The notes under the pieces: generated by a model | Databases searched by the model: none | Seen by the model: the letters and a program-made list of their open reading frames with translations, nothing else | Told to the model about the DNA's origin: nothing | Source of the DNA: Faecalicoccus sp. | GTDB taxonomy: Bacteria > Bacillota_I > Bacilli_A > Erysipelotrichales > Erysipelotrichaceae | Assembly (NCBI GenBank): GCA_017941505.1 | Contig: JAGAWH010000064.1 | Span: 1-41,485 of the forward strand | Direction of reading: 5' to 3' | Length of the DNA: 41,485 bases | Shown: one piece after another, positions 1-7,831 of the stretch | Numbering within the stretch: the first letter of the stretch is position 1 | How the letters are laid out: every line of letters begins with the position of its first letter | Position numbers and translations under genes: made by a program

Positions 1-1
1 G

Positions 2-52
2 CTAGCCTCGGATGATCCAGATGGTCCGGTCACCCAGCAACAAAACATATGA
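2..52 (+). CDS. possible 3' end of an unidentified CDS (partial)
   Basis: An open frame enters from the left edge and ends at TGA 50-52, encoding sixteen residues that end in PVTQQQNI. It sits just before a strong hairpin (54-90), the usual layout for the end of a gene. The fragment is too short to assign to any family, and it could be a chance open frame. Confidence 0.3.
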   Translation, partial: LASDDPDGPVTQQQNI

Positions 53-53
53 A

Positions 54-90
54 AACCGGCAGACTGTTTTATTCCTGCAGTCTGCCGGTT
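54..90. terminator. hairpin terminator at the left edge
   Basis: Perfect 13-bp inverted repeat: AACCGGCAGACTG (54-66) pairs with CAGTCTGCCGGTT (78-90) across an 11-nt loop. It lies between the tail of a plus-strand frame and the end of hom on the minus strand. It could therefore serve either side, although neither flank has a long T run. Confidence 0.6.
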
Positions 91-152
91 ATCTTTCTGA
101 TCAACTGTCAACATTTTGTCCTTGACTTTGGGACCAGTTTAAAGAGTACCTT

Positions 153-1355
153 TTAAGCTAAACGTATTTTTGAAATTACAGGTAAATTTTTCAATTTTTC
201 GCGGGCTTCTTTTTCAGTTATAACACCTGTCACAAAACCGAATTCATCCGGAATACCTGCATTCACATATTCTACATTTCCGAAAAGGGAAACGATTTGA
301 TCTTCATTTACATCCTCTTTAACACGGACAAAGAAGGCGTGTTTACTATCATCGCTTTCACCGAGCACAGCCTCTTCTTTTGACCATGCCATATCGATAT
401 TAGTATGAAGATGTTTGGCAATATCTACGATATCTGCCACAACGGCACTTGCGGTTGGAAGACTTCCTGCCCCGGACCCGTAATACATAGAATCACCTAA
501 GGCATTTCCCTTCACAAAGATCGCATTAAATACACCTTCAACCATATAAAGCGGATGCGAACTTTCTAACATAAACGGCGCTACCATAACAGAATACGTA
601 CCGTTTGATTTTACGGAAGTGGCCAGCAGCTTAATCGAACGACCTAATGCTGTCGCATATTCCATATCCTGTGCAGTCAACTTAGAGATTCCCTCTACAT
701 AAATATTTTCAAAGGATACCTGTTTACCGGATACAAGGCTTGTCATAATCGCAATCTTTCTTCCTGCATCATATCCTTCGATATCATCCGTAGGATCCAG
801 CTCCGCATAACCTAATTCCTGAGCTTCTTTTAACACTTCATCAAAATTTGCGCCGGAATTTGCCATCTTCGATAAGATAAAGTTTGTGGTTCCGTTCACG
901 ATACCGGTGATTTCTTCGATATCATCTCCGGTAAGTGCTGTCTGCAATGTTCTTAAAATAGGAATGCCGCCGCCAACGCTGGCTTCAAATAAGAAGCTGA
1001 CATTTTTATCTTTGGCAATCTGCATCAATTCCGGTCCATGTTTTGCGACCAGTGCTTTATTGGATGTCGCAACACTTTTGCCTGCTTCAAGAGCTGCCTT
1101 CACAAACATATATGCAGCTCCGGTTCCACCGATTGTCTCTACAACGATATCCAGATTTTCATCTTCGATAATTTGATTAAAATCATTTGTTAAGAGATGT
1201 GCATATGGATCCCCATCAAACTGACGAAGATCAAGGATGTATTTTACCTTCACCTCATCTTTAACCCGTTTTGCGATCAAATCCGCATTCATATCCAATA
1301 CGCGAACTACACCGGAACCGATTGTTCCATATCCCATTACTGCAACATTTATCAT
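153..1355 (-). CDS. hom: homoserine dehydrogenase
   Basis: Cytoplasmic enzyme reducing aspartate semialdehyde to homoserine with NAD(P)H, the branch point towards threonine and methionine. The 400-residue protein starts with a Rossmann nucleotide-binding motif (GYGTIGSGV, about residues 8-16). It carries the family signatures GTTNFIL and ELDPTDDIEGYDAGRK in the catalytic region and ends in an ACT-like tail from about residue 335, as in the feedback-regulated form. Length is normal for Bacillota enzymes with the ACT tail. The ATG at 1355 follows AGGCGG at good spacing. It is the last gene of a minus-strand run, only 21 nt after a PheB-type ACT protein gene that often accompanies hom. Confident assignment. 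Confidence 0.95.
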   Translation of the reverse strand: MINVAVMGYGTIGSGVVRVLDMNADLIAKRVKDEVKVKYILDLRQFDGDPYAHLLTNDFNQIIEDENLDIVVETIGGTGAAYMFVKAALEAGKSVATSNKALVAKHGPELMQIAKDKNVSFLFEASVGGGIPILRTLQTALTGDDIEEITGIVNGTTNFILSKMANSGANFDEVLKEAQELGYAELDPTDDIEGYDAGRKIAIMTSLVSGKQVSFENIYVEGISKLTAQDMEYATALGRSIKLLATSVKSNGTYSVMVAPFMLESSHPLYMVEGVFNAIFVKGNALGDSMYYGSGAGSLPTASAVVADIVDIAKHLHTNIDMAWSKEEAVLGESDDSKHAFFVRVKEDVNEDQIVSLFGNVEYVNAGIPDEFGFVTGVITEKEAREKLKNLPVISKIRLA

Positions 1356-1376
1356 ATTGTTTTCCGCCTTTTCTAT

Positions 1377-1814
1377 TTATTCTCGTGCCAGTATCTGCAC
1401 CGTATGTACACCTTCGGTCGTGTTTAAACCTGAAACAAGTTCAGAAACATTTTGAGTATCTTCTCCGATTTCCAGAGATATGGTAACAGAAGCCATTCCG
1501 TTAATCGGCACACTTTGATTAATCGTTAAAATATTGGCATGACATCGGGCAATGGTTGTCAACAGGGTCGATAAAACACCGGGTTTATCATCAATCGAAA
1601 CCAATAATGTCAACGTTTTGCCTTTCAAATTGTCATGAAAAGGAAAAATATCTTCCTTGTATTTGTAGAAAGAACTGCGAGATATACCGACTTGGTTCAC
1701 TGCCTGCTGCACAGAAGCCACTTTCCCTGTATCCACCAGGCGTTTTGCCTCTACAACCTTTAACAGGACTTCCGGCACTGCCTTTCGCTTTAAAATAAAA
1801 AATTCATCGGACAT
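1377..1814 (-). CDS. PheB-like ACT domain protein (UPF0735 type)
   Basis: A 145-residue small regulatory protein. The first half contains a helix-turn-helix-like stretch (about residues 30-55, including VQQAVNQVGISRSSFYKYK), and the second half an ACT domain (about 66-145, beginning LTLLVSIDDKPGVLS). ACT domains bind amino acids, so the likely role is sensing an aspartate-family or aromatic amino acid. The start at 1814 (MSDEFF) is chosen because AGGTGAGC lies directly upstream; the upstream in-frame ATG at 1838 has no comparable site. It lies 21 nt before hom and is almost certainly cotranscribed with it. The family is known; the ligand is inferred only from the neighbour. Confidence 0.88.
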   Translation of the reverse strand: MSDEFFILKRKAVPEVLLKVVEAKRLVDTGKVASVQQAVNQVGISRSSFYKYKEDIFPFHDNLKGKTLTLLVSIDDKPGVLSTLLTTIARCHANILTINQSVPINGMASVTISLEIGEDTQNVSELVSGLNTTEGVHTVQILARE

Positions 1815-1908
1815 GCGCTCACCTCTTGTGTTTACCAAACAAACAGTTGTACTACTCTGAAAGATATCTGCATGTCAAATCGTAACATACCCATCTTTAA
1901 AACTCAAC

Positions 1909-2661
1909 TTATTTCTCGGATTGTTCCTTCTGTCCGGCAAGACGCAAAAGCGATGGCTGATAAGTAATTTCGCCGGTTTCTAAGCACATACAGGCAAGGT
2001 TTCCTCCAAAGACACAGCCACAGTCTATGTCGATCAGATGATCCCCTTCATAAACCAGAGGCTGCCTGTCCTGTCGTACCAGTCCGGTCGGTGTATGCCC
2101 TACAATCACAACGGTATTATCATCTGAATAATACCGCTTAGAAAAATCAGGACGCATAAAGGCAACATCCCCTACGGTATAATCGGGTAATTCCTTTTCT
2201 TCATCAAAATGCCCGAGTCCGGCATGAACAAGAATGTAGCGCTTTTCATTGACGGTAAGATCTGCATAATAGGAAAAGGTCGACATATATTCAAGAAGAG
2301 CCTTGCGATATTCCGGCTCTATCTTGCCAAATTGTGACATCGTGGTCTTACCGCCATCTTTTTGCCAATAGTAATAACTGACAAGATCATTACCTTCAAG
2401 AAACTTTGTGATACTTTCTTTCGGATCATAATCCACTCCGATTTTTGACATAATATAGTATGCCACATAATCGTGATTGCCCATCAACGGATATACATTG
2501 GGCCGACTCATCATATCAAATAGAACAGGAATCGGAGCCGGTCCCCTGTCTACATAATCTCCCAGAAGAATCAAAACATCTTCATCTGAAAAATTGATTT
2601 TTTTCAATAATAATTGATATTCTCCATAACATCCGTGAATATCTGACATTACATAATGCAT
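1909..2661 (-). CDS. calcineurin-like metallophosphoesterase (Ser/Thr phosphatase type)
   Basis: A 250-residue protein with the full metallophosphoesterase signature: SDIHGC (about residues 6-11), GDYVDRG (about 34-40), GNHDY (about 61-65), then HAGL (about 145) and a late VGHTPTG. These supply the two-metal site used by PrpA/ApaH-type phosphatases. Substrate may be phosphoserine/threonine proteins or diadenosine polyphosphates; the sequence does not decide. The start ATG at 2661 follows GGAG. It begins 19 nt after the ion-channel gene and lies upstream of the ACT and hom genes, so the four may form one transcript. Confident in fold and activity class, not in substrate. Confidence 0.9.
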   Translation of the reverse strand: MHYVMSDIHGCYGEYQLLLKKINFSDEDVLILLGDYVDRGPAPIPVLFDMMSRPNVYPLMGNHDYVAYYIMSKIGVDYDPKESITKFLEGNDLVSYYYWQKDGGKTTMSQFGKIEPEYRKALLEYMSTFSYYADLTVNEKRYILVHAGLGHFDEEKELPDYTVGDVAFMRPDFSKRYYSDDNTVVIVGHTPTGLVRQDRQPLVYEGDHLIDIDCGCVFGGNLACMCLETGEITYQPSLLRLAGQKEQSEK

Positions 2662-2680
2662 ATTATTTCTCCATTATTTA

Positions 2681-4615
2681 TTATTCCATAACCGCAAGTT
2701 CTTCCGCCAACACCACAAGCAGAGTTTCCCCATCAAAAGAAACCCGGGTATTTTTTGACGGATTGCTGATAAAATCACCGTTTTCCATATAGCCGATCAA
2801 GATCTCTTTCTTTTCTGCAACCGCATCAAAAACGGAAATATAATTCATTGTTTTGTCCGGTTTTAGGTAATATTTAGCCGGCTTGATATAAACCTCAAAG
2901 CCTTCGCTGGATAAAAGTTGATCGAATACGCTCCTAAGATCTCTGTTTTCGGAAATCTGTGTCATCATCAGCGCCGCAATATTACGACTGATGATAAAGT
3001 CACTGGTAACCGTATGCTGGGCAAGCACCTGGTTTTTCACGTTGCGCATCTCACAGGTCAGACCGATTTCAGCATCCGGATGTGTGCGTTTGAACTGCTG
3101 CACATACAATAATAAACGAAGTGATTTTTCATCGGCCTTATTTTCATCTTCATCCATACTTGACAACATCAAAACATAATCCGGCATATATTCTTCCAGC
3201 AGCTCATAAACCTTATCACTGTTATAGATCGCATACGATTCTCTTACCACTACATCGATACCGGCATCTACCAATTCGGTAATGTGTTCATCCTTTACAA
3301 GACGCACCAGTTCATCGGAATCGGCCGCAATATAGATGATAGACCCCTGTCCTAAGTAGTATTTCATCTCTTCCAGAATCATCGGCAGCTTTGAATTACA
3401 TTCCATGATCAATATCTTAACCGGAGCATTGTGAAACTTTTCCTGGGCTGGCGTGTAAGATATCTCCATAGGATTTGTGAATTCGATGGCATCATCATCC
3501 TTTTCAAATACAATTAATTTATCCTTTGGATTCAATACCACTTCATTAGGGTCTCCGATTAAAGCCTTCCCGTTTTCATCGATAACACCGATGGCGGTTA
3601 CATTCGGAAGGCAGCGGTTAATTTCACGAATCGTTTTATTTCGCATAGCGCTCATCATTTTTGTATAGATTGGGCTTTCATCAATAATATAGAATTCACT
3701 GTTTCCAAAATTGAAAAGTTCGGAAAACACATTGGAAAGTCCGGACTGCCTGCAGGTATGGGTCACGATGCGGGATACATTTTCTTCCATCATCAGCAAT
3801 TCAAGTCTGTCTTTCTCTTTCTTTTTTATTTCCAGACTCCGGGTATCAAAGCCGGCAATTCTGGCGGCATGCTCATTGATCTGTTCTCCAATTGTTGCGG
3901 TTATAAAGCCTTTTGCCTTACTTTGGTTCGCATTCAACATCTGCGTTGCAGCTAAGATAGCCTTGGTCGTATCAAAATCATTTTCTAAAGTAATCACAAT
4001 GGATTTAGCCGTCATAATGGAACATCTTTCCAAGTCATGTAAGCTGAACACAGAACCGGATCTGCATACAACCACAACATTTCCTGTATCCGGAAACCTT
4101 GCCCGAATCTTTTCTTCCATATCCTGCTTTTCAAATTCATCCATGATCACAACGGCATTTCTGCGTTTTTTCTGATTTTCATTGGCGAGAATCAACTCCG
4201 ATAACACGATAAAAGTCGATTCGTTAAAACCGAGAATCACTGTATGACCATCTTCAATAACCGGTTCAATTCCGCGGGCAATATCCGCCATTTTATGCGT
4301 AATGGCTTCATTTAAAAAACCAATCAACAACGCCATAAACAACATTCCGACAAGCGTCGCCAATAACATCAAAAATAAGAATGTGCGGCTGCCCTGGTCT
4401 CCTGCAATCACACCGGGATCAAAGGTATGAAGAAGCGTAATCCATAAAGAAGAACCCATGGAGTACCCCATAGCCTTTAACACAATCCAAGCCAGCAACC
4501 CTAAAATCAACACCAATATGACAGTTGCCCCCAACAGTAACAAGATCATGGACCCGGATCCCTTGGACATCCATAAATCAAAATAATATCGAATTTTCTT
4601 TCTTATTGTCTTCAT
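2681..4615 (-). CDS. CASTOR/POLLUX-type ion channel with RCK-like domains
   Basis: A 644-residue membrane protein. Two hydrophobic helices (about residues 20-48 and 80-104) flank a pore-like segment containing FDPGVIAGDQGSRTF, the pattern of the plant CASTOR/POLLUX (DMI1) family and its bacterial relatives. A long cytoplasmic part follows, with two Rossmann-like RCK-type units (VILGFNEST near 128-136; ILIMECNSKLPMI near 405). The family conducts cations and is gated through these domains. The start at 4615 follows GGAG. It is the first gene of the minus-strand run and diverges from the 4722 gene. Ion selectivity and gating ligand cannot be read from sequence. Confidence 0.85.
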   Translation of the reverse strand: MKTIRKKIRYYFDLWMSKGSGSMILLLLGATVILVLILGLLAWIVLKAMGYSMGSSLWITLLHTFDPGVIAGDQGSRTFLFLMLLATLVGMLFMALLIGFLNEAITHKMADIARGIEPVIEDGHTVILGFNESTFIVLSELILANENQKKRRNAVVIMDEFEKQDMEEKIRARFPDTGNVVVVCRSGSVFSLHDLERCSIMTAKSIVITLENDFDTTKAILAATQMLNANQSKAKGFITATIGEQINEHAARIAGFDTRSLEIKKKEKDRLELLMMEENVSRIVTHTCRQSGLSNVFSELFNFGNSEFYIIDESPIYTKMMSAMRNKTIREINRCLPNVTAIGVIDENGKALIGDPNEVVLNPKDKLIVFEKDDDAIEFTNPMEISYTPAQEKFHNAPVKILIMECNSKLPMILEEMKYYLGQGSIIYIAADSDELVRLVKDEHITELVDAGIDVVVRESYAIYNSDKVYELLEEYMPDYVLMLSSMDEDENKADEKSLRLLLYVQQFKRTHPDAEIGLTCEMRNVKNQVLAQHTVTSDFIISRNIAALMMTQISENRDLRSVFDQLLSSEGFEVYIKPAKYYLKPDKTMNYISVFDAVAEKKEILIGYMENGDFISNPSKNTRVSFDGETLLVVLAEELAVME

Positions 4616-4721
4616 AATAGATCTCCGTTGTAATACTATAAATAATATACAACAATATATTCTTTATTCCTAAAATCATTAGAATTTAAGATAATATATA
4701 TGTAGAAACGGAGTGATTTTT

Positions 4722-5759
4722 ATGGCATACCCTAGACCTCTTTCTTCAAAGACAATCCTCAAGATGCTGGAAGAAGCCCAAATCGATAATAAGAAAGCTG
4801 ATTTTCTATATGAACTCTACCATTGTGCCTCCAATCTTTACGGCATTATCATGCTTGAGGAATTATGGAATGTGTACAAGGCACTGAAATCTGAAAACAA
4901 ATATCCTTCTATTAAGAAAAAAGAATTGATTGCGTTTTCCGATATAGTACGCAGGCAGAATCTGCCTTATCGTGTTTATGAAATGGAAGAAATATATAAA
5001 GGGCAGAAAGAAGGAAAAGAATTCCGACTCTTGATCAAAAAGGATTTGACAGGGCAGGAAGGCTTTGCCAGAGATGAGCTGTTGTACATCGATAAGCAGC
5101 GTTATGAATACCCATTTTATGTTCCGAAAGATATTCTTGTATTTACGGATGATTATGAAACACTGGAGGCAAAGAATTTTAGAATCTGCCTGGAAAATTT
5201 AATCTGTAAACAAAAATACATCACAAATGAAGAAGGAAGAAAAATTCGAAATCCAAACTTCCGCAAAAAGTTGAAGGATTACTCCTACATGGATCAGTTA
5301 GATTACCATATACTGAGAGTATATTCCGAAAATAATTCTCCTTATAACCGCAAAAAGCTGGAAGAATTCAAGAACAATATGTCCCTCCCGGCATCAATGC
5401 GCATATATACCATGATCGTTAAACCGATCAAAAAAGGATATATGAAGTTCACCCTCATAGTTTCCATGCTCTTTGACTATCTTCAAGATGCCGGTGCTGA
5501 AGTGGATGAAAGAGAAGCCAATATGATTTTGAAATATTTCATGGATATGTATAATAATACACATCAATTTTCAATGGGTGGATGGGCCCCTCACGAACTT
5601 GCTCTTGCCTACCCGCCAAATCCCGACGCTAAGCCTTCCATAATGTTCGGGGAAAATTTAGAAAGGATGTTTGCCGAAGGTGAGATTGACCGTGAAGAAT
5701 ATGAAAAGGCAATCCGGGATGCCGGATTAGAGGTATTTGATCCTGACAAAAACCATTAA
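4722..5759 (+). CDS. hypothetical protein, charged, 345 residues
   Basis: I do not recognise this protein. It is rich in Lys, Glu and Tyr, mostly helical in appearance, with no signal peptide or clear membrane segment, so it is probably cytoplasmic. The last 30 residues (LERMFAEGEIDREEYEKAIRDAG) resemble a SHOCT-type short C-terminal helix pair, and a conserved-looking GGWAPHELA segment sits near residue 285. The start is placed at ATG 4722 because GGAG (4710-4713) lies 8 nt upstream; the in-frame GTG at 4713 overlaps that site. It is monocistronic and ends at a hairpin shared with the opposing HAD gene. It may be a lineage-specific gene. Confidence 0.8.
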   Translation: MAYPRPLSSKTILKMLEEAQIDNKKADFLYELYHCASNLYGIIMLEELWNVYKALKSENKYPSIKKKELIAFSDIVRRQNLPYRVYEMEEIYKGQKEGKEFRLLIKKDLTGQEGFARDELLYIDKQRYEYPFYVPKDILVFTDDYETLEAKNFRICLENLICKQKYITNEEGRKIRNPNFRKKLKDYSYMDQLDYHILRVYSENNSPYNRKKLEEFKNNMSLPASMRIYTMIVKPIKKGYMKFTLIVSMLFDYLQDAGAEVDEREANMILKYFMDMYNNTHQFSMGGWAPHELALAYPPNPDAKPSIMFGENLERMFAEGEIDREEYEKAIRDAGLEVFDPDKNH

Positions 5760-5764
5760 CATCA

Positions 5765-5789
5765 AAAGGCGCTCGATTAAAGCGCCTTT
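5765..5789. terminator. bidirectional terminator
   Basis: AAAGGCGCT (5765-5773) pairs perfectly with AGCGCCTTT (5781-5789) around a 7-nt loop. It lies between the converging genes ending at 5759 (+) and 5777 (-). The minus-strand stop codon is inside the hairpin. Confidence 0.8.
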
Positions 5790-6391
5790 ACTACTTCCGG
5801 TAAATCGGAAAACTTTTCAATATACGGTGTGTTTTCTACATGTCCAAATCCATATTTCGCAAAGATAAAAGGAACTCCCGCTTCACAGGATGACTTATAA
5901 TCGGCTTCAATATCTCCGACATAGACTGCTTTGTCCAGATGATTTCTTTCCACCACCAGGCGGATATTATCGGCTTTGCCTTTACCGGTGCGACCGAAGT
6001 TTTCCGTATCTTCAATCAAATCATTCAAATGATAATAATTCACAAAGGCTTCAATATAGCCTTCCTGACAATTGGAAACTATGGATAGATGATAATCCAG
6101 CCTTAATTTCTCCAGGGTTTCCCGGACATCCGGATATAAATTTCCGCCGTGCTTTTCAATATATTCATTTTCATAATCCGTGCACATCGTCATGAGTCTT
6201 AGAGCCTCTTCTTTTGTTTCATCAGGAAACAGCGTATAGGCAATATCATCCATCGTTTTTCCCATTTGAGACTGCATCTGCTTTAGTGTGAACCGATATT
6301 TCCCGTTCAAAGCATAATTCCAAGCGTCTACAACTGCCTGGGAGGAATCCCATAAAGTTCCGTCTAAGTCAAAAATAATTCCTTTTTTCAT
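5777..6391 (-). CDS. HAD-family phosphatase (phosphoglycolate phosphatase-like)
   Basis: A 204-residue haloacid-dehalogenase hydrolase of subclass I with a helical cap. Motif I is DLDGT (residues 8-12), motif II the serine in VSNCQ (about 107-111), motif III the lysine in GKGKADN (about 136-142), and motif IV GDIEAD (about 159-164). Close relatives remove phosphate from phosphoglycolate, nucleotides or sugar phosphates. The ATG lies only 4 nt after the stop of the EIIB/ROK-like gene and has no good ribosome binding site, suggesting translational coupling. It is the last gene of the three-gene operon, so its substrate may be a product of the deaminase-like or ROK-like partner (inference). Confidence 0.88.
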   Translation of the reverse strand: MKKGIIFDLDGTLWDSSQAVVDAWNYALNGKYRFTLKQMQSQMGKTMDDIAYTLFPDETKEEALRLMTMCTDYENEYIEKHGGNLYPDVRETLEKLRLDYHLSIVSNCQEGYIEAFVNYYHLNDLIEDTENFGRTGKGKADNIRLVVERNHLDKAVYVGDIEADYKSSCEAGVPFIFAKYGFGHVENTPYIEKFSDLPEVVKAL

Positions 6392-6395
6392 ATTT

Positions 6396-7784
6396 TTATG
6401 TATTTACCGCATACAACATGGCACCGATAAACATAGCTCCCTTCTCATATATCAATTCTTTGATTTCCGGAATCGAATCCTCCGGAATCCGTTTTTTCAA
6501 TTCATCATAAATCACATTCACATCCGGAATCAGCGGCCCATGTAACAATAATTTTTCCGGTCCTACTGAAAGAATCAATGCCATTAAATTCGGGATTATA
6601 TACTCCAGGGTTCCTTCAGGCGTTGTAACCAAATTTTCCGGTGTATCCGAATAACGGAAAAGATTATTTAAGTAGGTATACTCTCCTGTGATTCCGTTTT
6701 TGCCTTCCACGATTTCACCGTTGTAAATAACCGCCGAAGAGGCATAGGTCCGCATAGGCTGATAATAATAAATCATGGAATCGTAATCCTCATGGGTAGA
6801 AGCATACCCATAGGCAGTTGCGTTAATATGATTTACAGCGGTAAATTCACAATTATATTTAGAACGGAGATATCCGATAATATCATCTACTCCTGCCCCG
6901 ATATAATCATCCAGACACAAGGAATGACTGACTCTTCCCGGCAGCGCCAGCACGACTTCTTCTATTTCCGGATAGCGGATGCGGGTTGTCTGAATAATAT
7001 CCTCAATATCCCGCAGATCTTTCTGGTCTTTGATGATGTCTGCCTCGTCTTCCACACTTCCGTTTTTATAGTAACGATACGAAAGATGTCTCGTTCCCCG
7101 CTGGCTGTAATAGGCAATCACAAGAATCTTTCTTCTGTTTTTAAAGGTATGGTGTACTTTTTGCGTCTTTGTAAGGGAATTTTCTCGATATTCCTCCAAT
7201 TCACTCTTCACAAATTCAACCATCTCCAAAGGGTTAAACTGGGCAAAAATAGCCGGTGGAATCATTGCGACAAGTTTACCATCCAACCCTTTTTGGATCT
7301 TATCCAATTCATATTCAATCTGGGGAGCCAGAAAGATTCCATCATAGTGGAAACCGCGGCTGTAGACATGGGTATAGGATACGGCATCAAATTGATAATC
7401 CATTCCCAGTGTTTCACTGGCTTCATTTAATTTTGAGGCAAAGTATCCTGTCGTCAAGCCGCCTGTGCAACAAAGTAATATCCGTGTGGTCTTTTCATTT
7501 TTCATCTTGATTAACTGGGTGACCATCTCTTTGATCAAAGCTTTGGCACGGTCAAAATCCACCATTTCAAAATGAAGATAAAAAGCGGTCTGGTTTGTCT
7601 TTAAACTTGTGATCATCAGTTCCATAACGCCTATATCATAAAAGTTTAGTTCCCCTATCGCATAATCGGTAATGAATTGATAATGGTTTTCATCTTTTTT
7701 CTTCATTACATAATCATTGGATTTTTGCAGGGCTAACCATTTATGAAGCTGTTGAATGACTTTTTCATCACCAAATTGAATCAT
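6396..7784 (-). CDS. PTS EIIB-like / ROK-like (ASKHA) fusion protein
   Basis: A 462-residue protein of mixed architecture. Residues 1-95 are an unfamiliar alpha/beta region. Residues about 100-195 resemble a PTS EIIB Rossmann-like domain, starting ILLCCTGGLTT, where the Cys pair at 105-106 occupies the phospho-cysteine loop. Residues about 218-462 resemble the ROK sugar-kinase fold, with VVLALPGRV, then VNHINATAYGYA at the position of the catalytic ND-x-N-A motif, and GKNGITGEY for GxAGExGH. The kinase Asp appears replaced by His and the ROK zinc Cys motif is absent, so it may bind rather than phosphorylate its ligand. The start is placed at 7784, 9 nt after GGAG. It is sandwiched in an operon with the deaminase-like and HAD genes. 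Confidence 0.6.
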   Translation of the reverse strand: MIQFGDEKVIQQLHKWLALQKSNDYVMKKKDENHYQFITDYAIGELNFYDIGVMELMITSLKTNQTAFYLHFEMVDFDRAKALIKEMVTQLIKMKNEKTTRILLCCTGGLTTGYFASKLNEASETLGMDYQFDAVSYTHVYSRGFHYDGIFLAPQIEYELDKIQKGLDGKLVAMIPPAIFAQFNPLEMVEFVKSELEEYRENSLTKTQKVHHTFKNRRKILVIAYYSQRGTRHLSYRYYKNGSVEDEADIIKDQKDLRDIEDIIQTTRIRYPEIEEVVLALPGRVSHSLCLDDYIGAGVDDIIGYLRSKYNCEFTAVNHINATAYGYASTHEDYDSMIYYYQPMRTYASSAVIYNGEIVEGKNGITGEYTYLNNLFRYSDTPENLVTTPEGTLEYIIPNLMALILSVGPEKLLLHGPLIPDVNVIYDELKKRIPEDSIPEIKELIYEKGAMFIGAMLYAVNT

Positions 7785-7831
7785 AAAGTGGATCTCCTTT
7801 CCATCAATCAAGATAATACATTACACATCTA

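Noticed and set aside
91..152. Insertion-sequence end next to hom
   Set aside because: The AT-rich stretch with TTGACTTTGGGACC resembled an IS border, but no matching inverted repeat, transposase or target duplication can be seen in the window.
3711..4175. 154-codon plus-strand open frame
   Set aside because: It lies antisense within the channel gene, has no ribosome binding site and looks like a shadow of the coding strand.
6792..7430. 212-codon plus-strand open frame
   Set aside because: Antisense to the EIIB/ROK-like gene, with no start signal; it is a shadow frame.
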